In this document: positions 1 to 7,226 of the stretch, piece after piece
How positions within the stretch are numbered: position 1 is the first letter of the stretch
Layout of the letters: each line of letters opens with the position of its first letter
From: Myxacorys californica WJT36-NPBG1
GTDB lineage: Bacteria > Cyanobacteriota > Cyanobacteriia > Leptolyngbyales > Leptolyngbyaceae
Assembly: GCA_019359315.1 (NCBI GenBank)
Contig: JAHHHO010000015.1
Location: 1 to 64,000, forward strand
Direction: 5' to 3'
Length of the DNA: 64,000 bases
Translations under genes and position numbers: made by a program
The notes under the pieces: model-generated
Told to the model about the DNA's origin: nothing
What the model saw: the letters and a program-made list of their open reading frames with translations, nothing else
Databases searched by the model: none

Positions 1-113
1 AGCAATTACAACAGTGGATGACGCAACAGCTTGAAACACTATCGCCTCAGACGATTGCATCAATTACAGGACGGGCATCAATTCTTGAAGCACTATCTGT
101 AGCTGGACTTTAG
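1..113 (+). CDS. C-terminal end of an unidentified protein (5' end outside window)
   Basis: An open frame enters from the left edge (first full codon at base 3) and stops at TAG 111-113, giving about 36 residues rich in Gln, Thr and Leu, with the sequence LSPQTIASITGRASILEAL near the end. No motif or family is recognisable from so short a tail. It points toward the next gene, which is on the opposite strand, so the two are convergent. It could be a chance frame, but there is no stop in this frame before 111. Confidence 0.4.
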   Translation, partial: QLQQWMTQQLETLSPQTIASITGRASILEALSVAGL

Positions 114-210
114 AGATTTGGTATAAGGCTCTTCCGCAGACCATTCTGCTCTTTATTAAGCACGAATATCGAGATTAGGAAAGTCATTCGCTCAAACCCT
201 AGCCAAAGAG

Positions 211-2349
211 TCAACTAGTTCTGTTCAAAGGACAAAAGAGAACAGAGCTAGAAAGTCTCGGGGAAGGAGCAAAGAACCCGAAAACCGAGATCACTGTAGC
301 GACTCTCGGGGAGACCCTGTTGCGGCAAGCAGAGCGGCAACTCGACGGATTGAGCTTCCACGAACCGCCGCGCAAGAGCCGAACAGCATTTTTGCGATTG
401 GCTTTGCCAAGTTCTGAAGGATCGCTAGCCAATTCCCAAACCCGACCATCAGCAGGAGCGTTATTGTAATTCTCGTGCCAAGGATCAGCGCACCACTCCC
501 AAACGTTTCCGTGCATGTCATACAGCCCAAATGCATTAGGTGGAAAACTGCCTACATCTGTTGTTTGCTCCCGGAAGATTCCTTTTGATCCGTTGCCAGA
601 GTTTCCTAGATGAATAGAAACTTCGATTTTCTGATCTGTCCCTCGATAATTTGCTAAACCAGTTGTAATTGTTTCACCAAAATGAAAGGGCGTTGTGGTT
701 CCTGCACGGCAAGCGTATTCCCATTCGGCTTCGCTGGGCAAGCGATAGGGTTTTCCAGTTTTTTTGGATAAGCGATCGCAAAACTCAACTGCTTCATCCC
801 AGGACACAAGTTCAACAGGTCGATTTGCGCCTTTGAAGCGTGATGGATCGGGATTGAGATCGAGCTTGACTTTGGGAAGTGCTGCTACTGATCTCCACTG
901 CGTCTGAGTTACTTCAAATTTGCCTATTTGAAAAGAAGCTACAGTAACTTCATGCTGCGGATCTTCATGACTAGTGTGTCCATCCTCCAACTGTGGTGAA
1001 CCCATGAGAAACTTGCCTCCGGGAATTTCTACCATTTCCAACATAGTGTCGCCGCCTAAATCTTCTATGATTACGGCATCTATTGGGGATTTTGCCGAAG
1101 CCGACATCATTAATCTGACGCCTCCTGTAGCACCTCCAATACCTAGCCATATCAATACATCTCGTCGAGTACATAGTCGCTTTGAAGATGGTTGTTGGGC
1201 TGAATGTTGTTGATCTAAAGGTTCTTGTTGATCTCCGGATAGTTTCTGCTGATAATCCTCTTCCGCCGCCTCAAGAATTGGTTTTGAAATCGTTTCAACC
1301 TCACTAGCGGTTAGTCCCAACTCTTGACAGAATTCTTGCAACTCATCATTTGTTTCCGCATTTAAGGGATAATGACCTTCCTCGATCAGCCGAATCAGCA
1401 TCTCCTCATAGTCTTCTTGCGCTTTCCGAATCGGCTCTTGTTCTTCTGCCTGTTCTTCTGCCAAAATCTGGTTCGCATCTGCAACTGACAAACCCAAATC
1501 TTCTCTCAGCCGCTTTAGGCGAATTGTTTTTAATGGAGACAGTTTACGATCGACTAAAAACTTCCTGACACAATCGCGGTACTGTTTTAGCTTGATCTCC
1601 TGATCGTAAGCGCGATCAATATTTACCTGAATCTCAACGTTCTCATCCAATGAAAGCTGCTCAGATAACTTTACTCCAACCGGATTTGAAACAGTTGTCA
1701 AATTCGATTTTTGCTTGAGCTTGGGTTTCAAGTGTTCTGGAATACTATCTTGTCCAATGTCTCTTTCCAGTGCATTAACTACTTCAAGCTTGCGCTGCTC
1801 CTGAGACACCGATCGACGAGGCGAGTTACCAGAATCTAAAATCGTTAGGTGAATCTGATTACAACCAAGTTTAAAGGACTGCTCAATCGGTCGTCCGTAT
1901 CCAAGCGCTCTATAAAATCCGGTTGCAAAGGCGGTGGCAGCCTCATCTCGGATCTCTTGACTCATGCCAATCACATAGTTGACATGCTCCACGATCGCAT
2001 CTGCCTGCATCTCTGAATAACACGCATTGAGCAGAACACACTCCACCTTGTCAGAAAACAGTCCAAAGAAATCCTTCAAGGCATCGGTCGAAACAAGCCG
2101 CTCTCGTCCCGCATCATCTTGCAAAACTAAGCCTTGCTCTCCCGTTCCATGCCCGCAGAAATGCACAATTTGCGGCTCATGCTTCAGCAATAGTCCCTGC
2201 AAATCCTCTGGACGAACCGCTAAACCCACCTCGACCTCAAACTGTTCGCGATCTCGCGATCGCTCAATCACGCCCTTCAAATCTCGAATTTCTTCGTTAA
2301 GGTTAAGATCTTTGCGCGGGTTAGAGGTGAGAATCAGGATCTTCATCAC
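211..2349 (-). CDS. CHAT-domain caspase-like protease fused to an FGE-sulfatase domain, 3' end frameshifted
   Basis: As read, 712 residues. Residues 1-170 form a CHAT (clan CD cysteine peptidase) domain with a likely catalytic His67 in HFCGHGTG and Cys110 in LLNACYSE. Residues about 230-370 are charged and helical, possibly effector- or partner-associated. Residues 393-415 hold a twin-arginine-like TRRDVLIWLGIGGATGG segment that could be a membrane anchor. Residues 430-680 are a formylglycine-generating-enzyme/SUMF1-like domain (PGGKFLMGS, RLPSEAEWEYACRAG, LYDMHGNVWEWC, LLRGGSW). Family knowledge: CHAT proteases are found in bacterial cell-death and defence pathways, and many FGE-like domains bind or modify partners without sulfatase activity. 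After residue about 681 the sequence stops resembling the family; shifting one base restores ESRYSDLGFRVLC and a stop at 248-250. The family-like gene is therefore 248-2349 with a probable 1-base loss in GGGG 308-311. Target unknown. Confidence 0.85.
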   Translation of the reverse strand: MMKILILTSNPRKDLNLNEEIRDLKGVIERSRDREQFEVEVGLAVRPEDLQGLLLKHEPQIVHFCGHGTGEQGLVLQDDAGRERLVSTDALKDFFGLFSDKVECVLLNACYSEMQADAIVEHVNYVIGMSQEIRDEAATAFATGFYRALGYGRPIEQSFKLGCNQIHLTILDSGNSPRRSVSQEQRKLEVVNALERDIGQDSIPEHLKPKLKQKSNLTTVSNPVGVKLSEQLSLDENVEIQVNIDRAYDQEIKLKQYRDCVRKFLVDRKLSPLKTIRLKRLREDLGLSVADANQILAEEQAEEQEPIRKAQEDYEEMLIRLIEEGHYPLNAETNDELQEFCQELGLTASEVETISKPILEAAEEDYQQKLSGDQQEPLDQQHSAQQPSSKRLCTRRDVLIWLGIGGATGGVRLMMSASAKSPIDAVIIEDLGGDTMLEMVEIPGGKFLMGSPQLEDGHTSHEDPQHEVTVASFQIGKFEVTQTQWRSVAALPKVKLDLNPDPSRFKGANRPVELVSWDEAVEFCDRLSKKTGKPYRLPSEAEWEYACRAGTTTPFHFGETITTGLANYRGTDQKIEVSIHLGNSGNGSKGIFREQTTDVGSFPPNAFGLYDMHGNVWEWCADPWHENYNNAPADGRVWELASDPSELGKANRKNAVRLLRGGSWKLNPSSCRSACRNRVSPRVATVISVFGFFAPSPRLSSSVLFCPLNRTS

Positions 2350-2467
2350 AAGGCAGTAGGCTGAGGTGAGGTTCTTCTGAAGTTGCGCTAATGACTTACT
2401 TCATTAGATTTATTCACCAGAGTAGCAAATCCTGATTCAAGATCTAGCGATAGGTTTCACGGTTGCG

Positions 2468-2959
2468 TCAGCGATCGCTCTTTTCTGATTGATGCTGCTC
2501 TAAAAGCAATTGAATTAACTGCGTAGAGGCTCGAAATGTAGTTTGTTGAAGGCGAGAAATTGCGTCTGGAAAATAGATTAAATCTTGCTTAGCAGCTTCA
2601 TCTAACACACCCAATAACCCAGTGACATTTAAACCACGAGACTGAGCGATCTGTCTTCCCAACAAATCATCAATGAGCAGCAAGCTTGCCCTCTGATGCT
2701 CCGCCAACAAAATTGCAGCTTGTTCACCTCGATCAAGGACATCTAACGTGCGATCGGAAGAATCCTTAACTGTTTGAACGACCAACCAAGCGGGTGGATG
2801 ATTAATCCAATTCTGAACTAGGACGGGCGATCGCACATCAGATAGCTCTTGTTGAACAATGGATGGAATGCAAACCTGAGTGTAAAGTTACGGAAGCAGT
2901 TCAACCTCGCCGATGAGCAAAAGATAACAAATAGGCGATGTATCTGACACAACAATCAT
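2468..2959 (-). pseudogene. DUF3368 PIN-like toxin interrupted by an in-frame stop
   Basis: Reading from ATG 2957-2959 gives 23 residues beginning MIVVSDTSPICYLL, which carries the first acidic residue of a PIN nuclease fold (Asp6). TAA follows at 2888-2890, after which the same frame continues as LYTQVCIPSIVQQEL and on to the end at 2468. Total length with the stop read through is 163 residues, normal for DUF3368. The downstream part has the family's RGEQAAILLA and LLIDDLLGR segments. The ATG overlaps the upstream antitoxin stop (ATGA), so this is a translationally coupled toxin-antitoxin operon. A single C-to-T change (CAA to TAA) would explain the stop. From an internal GTG at 2834-2836, 122 residues could still be made, but without the N-terminal acidic residue. 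A sequencing error is the alternative. Confidence 0.75.
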
Positions 2960-3267
2960 GGTGTGTTCAGTTTTCCTGGTCGCAGTCGCTCATGGGTTTG
3001 GCGATCGGCTTCAAAATCTGCTTTGTCGTAGTGTAAATCAACACCTTTAGTTTTTAGAAATGCGTCAACTTCAAGGCGAGTGGAGATTCCTAGTAGCTCT
3101 CGCACTTTGCCCACACTGATTGAGCCTTCTTTGTGAGCTTCAATCACAATCATCTCGAGCAGCTTGCGTTCCAGACTACCCCATTTTACTTCTAGAGACT
3201 GTGCTACATCGTCAGGTAGAGCAATCTGAATCTGCATAAAGGCCACTCTAAGCATTATTTCTCCCAT
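2956..3267 (-). CDS. UPF0175-type antitoxin
   Basis: The 103-residue protein resembles the UPF0175 family: a short beta-strand start (MQIQIALPDDVAQSL), a helix-turn-helix-like middle (GSISVGKVRELLGISTRLEVDAFL) and an acidic, charged tail. In cyanobacteria UPF0175 genes are regularly followed by DUF3368 PIN-like toxins, exactly as here, and the pair is read as a type II toxin-antitoxin system in which this protein binds the toxin and probably the operator. Translation may begin at the first Met or at Met11. The stop overlaps the toxin start (ATGA). This partner is intact while the toxin is interrupted. Confidence 0.75.
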   Translation of the reverse strand: MGEIMLRVAFMQIQIALPDDVAQSLEVKWGSLERKLLEMIVIEAHKEGSISVGKVRELLGISTRLEVDAFLKTKGVDLHYDKADFEADRQTHERLRPGKLNTP

Positions 3268-3364
3268 TGTACTGCGCGCCCCTAGGAAGCATTACCGCTT
3301 AATTGCATTCAATGGATTAGATGGCTACGTTTTGCAGGATGACGCTAAATTGAGATAAAACTCA

Positions 3365-3694
3365 ATGCAATTAATAAAGTCTTTACTCTACTTCCTGTGG
3401 GCAGGAGTATTTGAAATTGGTGGCGGCTACCTTGTTTGGCTTTGGCTGCGAGAAGGAAAGCCGATTTGGTGGGGCGTGTTGGGCGCGATCGCACTAGCGT
3501 TATACGGTGTAATTGCGACCCTTCAACCCGCGAACTTCGGGCGAGTCTATGCGGCTTACGGAGGAGTATTCATCGTTATGGCAATGCTGTGGGGATGGAA
3601 AATCGACGGCGTAAGGCTCGATCGCTACGATCTCCTTGGGGCAGCATTAGCATTGCTCAGTGTATTCATCATTATGTTTGCACCAAGAGCTTAA
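3365..3694 (+). CDS. YnfA/UPF0060 family small membrane protein
   Basis: A 109-residue, very hydrophobic protein with four predicted transmembrane helices (about residues 5-25, 32-50, 58-78 and 88-106). It matches the UPF0060/YnfA family in length and in signatures: AGVFEIGGGYLVWLWLREG, LYGVIATLQPANFGRVYAAYGG and the closing LLGAALALLSVFIIMF. YnfA proteins are related to small multidrug resistance transporters; the transported substrate here is unknown. It precedes the photolyase gene on the same strand with a 76-bp gap, so co-transcription is possible but not shown. Confidence 0.85.
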   Translation: MQLIKSLLYFLWAGVFEIGGGYLVWLWLREGKPIWWGVLGAIALALYGVIATLQPANFGRVYAAYGGVFIVMAMLWGWKIDGVRLDRYDLLGAALALLSVFIIMFAPRA

Positions 3695-3770
3695 AGACTG
3701 CTTCCTAAGACAGACGACTAGCCACTTCTTAACTTACAGTATTACGATACGTTAAGAGCTAAGAAACACT

Positions 3771-5423
3771 ATGACAGTTGGCGTTTGGGTATTGGGCGAT
3801 CAGCTTTGGGCAGGGCAAACCGCCCTGGAGAGTCGCTGCGATCGCAAAGAAAATACGCCAGTCATTTTCATCGAGTCAATGGCTCACGCTCAACAACTGC
3901 CGTATCATCTGCAAAAGCTGGTACTTGTGTGGTCAGCAATGCGGCACTTTGCTAAAGAGCTAGAGCAAGACGGCTGGACAGTGACATACAAGATTTCGCC
4001 CGATTTTCAAACGCCGCTTTTAGCATGGATCGAACATCATCAAATTACCGAACTGCGGATCATGACGCCGACGGATCGACCGTTTGCTGAATTGATTCAG
4101 AGCCTAGATCTTCCCTGTGACGTAACACTTACTCCTAGCAATCGCTTTATCTGGAGCGACCAGTCTTTCAACGACTGGGCAACATCTCGTAAGCGGTTGA
4201 TCATGGAAGATTTTTACCGCGAAGGACGCCACCGATATGATGTGTTGATGGTAGACGACCAGCCTATGGGCGGACGGTGGAACTACGATCGCGAGAATCG
4301 TAAACCACCCAAAGGAAAACTTACGATTCCTGAAGCGCTCTGGTTTGAACCGGACGACATCACTCAAGAAGTAATCGATTGGATCAAACAATCACCAATC
4401 TTTGCAGACAGTCAAAAGTACTGGCAGATCGAACCGTTTCGCTGGGGTGTAACTCGCAAACAAGCCCTGCAAGTCCTACAATTTTTTATTCAAACTCGGC
4501 TCTCTAATTTTGGTCCTTATCAAGATGCGATGCTGATGGGCGAGCAGACCTTATGGCACGCCATGCTTTCACCTTATCTCAATATTGGATTGATTCATCC
4601 AAGCGAAGCGATCGAAGCGGCAGAGCAAGCCTACCGTGAGCATCCAGACGAGTATGACTTGAATAGTATTGAAGGATTTATTCGACAAATTTTAGGTTGG
4701 CGTGAGTATATGCACGGCATTTATATTCACATGGGAGCAGACTATCCGCAGCGTAACTTTTTCAATCACAATCAACCATTACCAGGATTTTACTTTACGG
4801 GTGAAACCGATATGAACTGCTTACACCACACGATTAAGCAGGTTAAAGAGATTGGCTATGCCCATCACATTCAGCGTCTCATGGTTCTAAACAACTTCTC
4901 GCTGATTGCTGGAGTATTACCACAAGAGTTGCAAGATTGGTTTCACTTAGCATTCATTGATGGATATGACTGGGTAATGCAGGCAAATGTAATTGGTATG
5001 GGTCAATATGCGGACGGCGGTTTGATGGCCTCGAAGCCTTACGCGGCATCTGCCAATTACATCAATAATATGAGCAACTATTGTAAGCAGTGTGTTTATA
5101 ACGTGCGCGATCGCACCTCCGAAAACGCCTGCCCGTTCAATTTCTTTTTCTGGGATTTCCTCGATCGCAACCGCAAAAAATTGAGCAACAATCCCCGCAT
5201 GTCGCTAATCCTGCGAAACTTAGAGCGCATTCCTGACGAAGAACTAAAGCAAATCCGCCAAAAAGCTGCCGACTGGCACAAACAGAATAACCGCACCGAA
5301 TATCCGTTGCCCTCAACGCCCAATCATGGACAATCTGACCCCGCTACGCAACCAGTATCTCGAACTGACGAATCAGATCCTCCCCGCTCTAGCAAACGAA
5401 AGAAAGCTTCCGGTTCGGTTTAA
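3771..5423 (+). CDS. phrB: Iron-sulfur bacterial cryptochrome/(6-4) photolyase (FeS-BCP family)
   Basis: A 550-residue flavoprotein of the FeS-BCP (CryPro/PhrB) branch. It would use light to repair pyrimidine (6-4) photoproducts, or act as a photoreceptor. The N-terminal half (1-130) is the alpha/beta antenna domain, beginning VGVWVLGDQLW; the C-terminal half (from about 230) is the FAD-binding helical domain. Four cysteines at 350, 438, 441 and 454 (TDMNC, NYCKQC, ENACPF) match in spacing the [4Fe-4S] ligands known from Agrobacterium PhrB. The sequence after about residue 510 is a hydrophilic tail (RTDESDPPRSSKRKK) that overlaps the next gene by 98 bp. Distinguishing photolyase from cryptochrome function needs experiment. 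Confidence 0.92.
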   Translation: MTVGVWVLGDQLWAGQTALESRCDRKENTPVIFIESMAHAQQLPYHLQKLVLVWSAMRHFAKELEQDGWTVTYKISPDFQTPLLAWIEHHQITELRIMTPTDRPFAELIQSLDLPCDVTLTPSNRFIWSDQSFNDWATSRKRLIMEDFYREGRHRYDVLMVDDQPMGGRWNYDRENRKPPKGKLTIPEALWFEPDDITQEVIDWIKQSPIFADSQKYWQIEPFRWGVTRKQALQVLQFFIQTRLSNFGPYQDAMLMGEQTLWHAMLSPYLNIGLIHPSEAIEAAEQAYREHPDEYDLNSIEGFIRQILGWREYMHGIYIHMGADYPQRNFFNHNQPLPGFYFTGETDMNCLHHTIKQVKEIGYAHHIQRLMVLNNFSLIAGVLPQELQDWFHLAFIDGYDWVMQANVIGMGQYADGGLMASKPYAASANYINNMSNYCKQCVYNVRDRTSENACPFNFFFWDFLDRNRKKLSNNPRMSLILRNLERIPDEELKQIRQKAADWHKQNNRTEYPLPSTPNHGQSDPATQPVSRTDESDPPRSSKRKKASGSV

Positions 5424-5646
5424 TCACTGCTTCCAGCGAATTGTGTTGGATAACCTGTTTGGTTGCTGTTGGTATAAGGTTCTGAGCCGCAAGCAGCCTG
5501 CTTACAAGCAACTGAGCAAAGAGCAGCTGGAAAAAGCCATTGCGATCGCGCAATCAATGATCGATCAACCTGATGAATACATTCGCCAACTGAATCAAAA
5601 TAGCTTGAACTGGCGTGGGAAAGATAGACCCTCCCGTTCTGCTTGA
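5326..5646 (+). CDS. Small conserved protein overlapping the photolyase 3' end
   Basis: A 106-residue frame starting at ATG 5326, inside the photolyase gene in another reading frame, and ending just before a hairpin. It contains PVRFNHCFQRIVLDNLFGCCW, a motif I associate with short conserved proteins encoded beside FeS-type photolyases in several bacteria. Such proteins are sometimes labelled acetyltransferase-like, though no acetyl-CoA motif is visible here. The second half (KQLSKEQLEKAIAIAQSMI) is helical and ends in SLNWRGK. The overlap suggests translational coupling. Function unknown. Confidence 0.7.
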   Translation: MDNLTPLRNQYLELTNQILPALANERKLPVRFNHCFQRIVLDNLFGCCWYKVLSRKQPAYKQLSKEQLEKAIAIAQSMIDQPDEYIRQLNQNSLNWRGKDRPSRSA

Positions 5647-5680
5647 GTGCCGATTAGCTAAAAACCCAACAACAGCGTAT

Positions 5681-5705
5681 TCTCCGATTTTCAAAAAATC
5701 GGAGA
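5681..5705. terminator. Inverted repeat after the phrB unit
   Basis: A perfect 11-bp stem (TCTCCGATTTT / AAAATCGGAGA) with a 3-nt loop lies 35 bp after the small gene that overlaps phrB. The run of T in the left arm and A in the right arm lets it work in either direction. There is no long T tract outside the stem, so efficiency is uncertain. Confidence 0.6.
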
Positions 5706-5728
5706 TTGCTTGGCCAACATGGGCTACA

Positions 5729-5765
5729 ACCTCTCCAGATTTAGAGAGGGATTTAGGGTGAGGCC
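5729..5765. repeat. REP-like short palindromic element, copy 1
   Basis: The segment contains CTCTCC, an inverted GAGAGG, then ATTTAGGGTGAGG. A related element in inverse orientation lies at 28068-28108 (CCACCCTAGTTCCTCTC with a matching GAGAGGAAC). Short elements of this kind are dispersed between genes in cyanobacterial genomes. It sits between convergent genes. Confidence 0.5.
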
Positions 5766-5806
5766 AACTTCTGAGAGACTGACGATGAGAAAAACAGAAA
5801 AAGCCG

Positions 5807-6799
5807 CTAATTCGCTTCAGGTCTCACAACATATTTTGCAGCACCTTGATTCTGCGGAAGCGGCTGAATTCTGCCACTGTCTACTAACGCCTGGTGCATG
5901 AAAGCAGCAATTTCGCCCCGTGTTGCAGGTTTAGTTGGGTTGAGAACTTTACGATTAGGATGATTGACCACAATGCCAGCACGAGTTGCTTCTGCAACAC
6001 TACTGACCGCATATTTGGGAATTCGATTGGCATCTGTGTAGTATTGCTTCAAAAGAGCAGCCGATTGCTGAGTGCTTGCCGAATTCTTAGCCGCAGACTT
6101 TTGATTGGCTGGTGTTGAAGCTGAGGTAGCGCTGGCAGGAGCAGCCTGAGCCGAGCGGGGCGTCACAAAAGGTTGCATCAGCGCAAGAGAAGCAAAAGGC
6201 AGCGCGATTTGTCGTCGCGCTCGACGATTCGGTTGAGCAGCGGCGGGCTTAGCTTGAGCTTTATTGGTTGCGATCGCCGCAGTCGCAGGGGCTTGGTTTG
6301 CTACCGATGCGTCTTTTAGCGACAAGTTCCGCGCCAAAGCAACCAACGCTTCAACACGACTCACAGGCTGTTGAGGGCGGAAATCACCACCTGGATAGCC
6401 GCTCAGAAAGCCAGTTTCGTAAGCTTCCTCGATCGCAGGGGCTGCCCAATTTCCTTTGGGCACATCTTTAAAGGCGCTGCCACTCGAAATTTGGCGCTCG
6501 CGCTGTTGAGAAAAGGCTTGCCGGACAATCGCCGCAAACTCATCGCGATCGACGGTTTGATTGGGGCGGAAGGTTCCGTCGGGGTAGCCCGTAACGATGT
6601 TACGCTCTGCCAATGCAGCAATAAACGGCTGTGCCCAGTAATTTTTGGTATCTGGAAAGTTTCCTGCTTTGTCCTGAGCGGCAACCGGATGAGGATTGGA
6701 CGAGACCATTGCGATCGCGCCTGAGAGTAACCCAATACCTAGTAAAGACGCTCCAACAACAAATCGACGTGATATGACCATAGAGCGTTTCCCCTGCAT
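5807..6799 (-). CDS. Secreted S-layer-homology (SLH) domain protein
   Basis: A 330-residue protein with a signal/anchor segment (residues 11-31, RRFVVGASLLGIGLLSGAIA) ending at a likely AVAAQ processing site near 38-42. Two clear SLH repeats follow at about 46-93 (FPDTKNYWAQPFI, ITGYPDGTFRP-type core) and 110-157 (FKDVPKGNWAAPAI, LSGYPGGDFRP). A third, degenerate SLH unit lies near 255-320. The middle (165-255) is Ala/Gln/Ser-rich linker. SLH domains bind peptidoglycan-linked polymers, so this is probably a cell-envelope protein. Met7 (6781) has a better-placed AGGGG upstream and may be the real start. Confidence 0.85.
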   Translation of the reverse strand: MQGKRSMVISRRFVVGASLLGIGLLSGAIAMVSSNPHPVAAQDKAGNFPDTKNYWAQPFIAALAERNIVTGYPDGTFRPNQTVDRDEFAAIVRQAFSQQRERQISSGSAFKDVPKGNWAAPAIEEAYETGFLSGYPGGDFRPQQPVSRVEALVALARNLSLKDASVANQAPATAAIATNKAQAKPAAAQPNRRARRQIALPFASLALMQPFVTPRSAQAAPASATSASTPANQKSAAKNSASTQQSAALLKQYYTDANRIPKYAVSSVAEATRAGIVVNHPNRKVLNPTKPATRGEIAAFMHQALVDSGRIQPLPQNQGAAKYVVRPEAN

Positions 6800-7226
6800 A
6801 ACAATTTACTTGACCAAAAATATGTACTCGGAAGTTACCGCTTTTTCTGCTCAATGTTGTCCACCAAATGGTAGAAATTAGTGTCGAATTCGTGATTTTT
6901 CTGTGACTTCAAGTATGGCTTTAGGAGGGCTATAAGTGGAAATAGAGCAGCTTCATTTCTTCTTTCGTCACTTCAGCGATTAAATTACTAAGTTATTCGC
7001 TGCTTATAAACGAGTGTTACAGACTCGCTGAACGACCTGATTTTATTGCCCCAACCTTCTCATTCTGTTAATCAGTTTAGGCTCATACTGCTAATCAGTT
7101 TAGGCTCATACTATGAGTGCAAATAGGGAGTGCAAATAGGCATTCTACCGATGCATTTATGTCCACAGTGATATCAGCGATCGATCATTAGTTCCTACAC
7201 TGGAAATACAATCATCGGTATTGGCT
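6800..7226. other. 427-bp intergenic region between divergent genes, with tandem duplications
   Basis: This region separates the divergent SLH and EcsC genes and presumably holds both promoters. Its left part is AT-rich with no credible gene. The right part holds two adjacent short tandem duplications, listed separately. No structured RNA or coding frame with a plausible start is visible. Confidence 0.5.
7069..7140. repeat. Two adjacent short tandem duplications
   Basis: TAATCAGTTTAGGCTCATACT occurs at 7069 and again at 7092 (period 23). Immediately after, GAGTGCAAATAGG occurs at 7115 and 7128 (period 13). Both are perfect over the quoted bases, which suggests recent slippage or a duplicated binding site about 90-160 bp before the EcsC gene. 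Confidence 0.85.
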
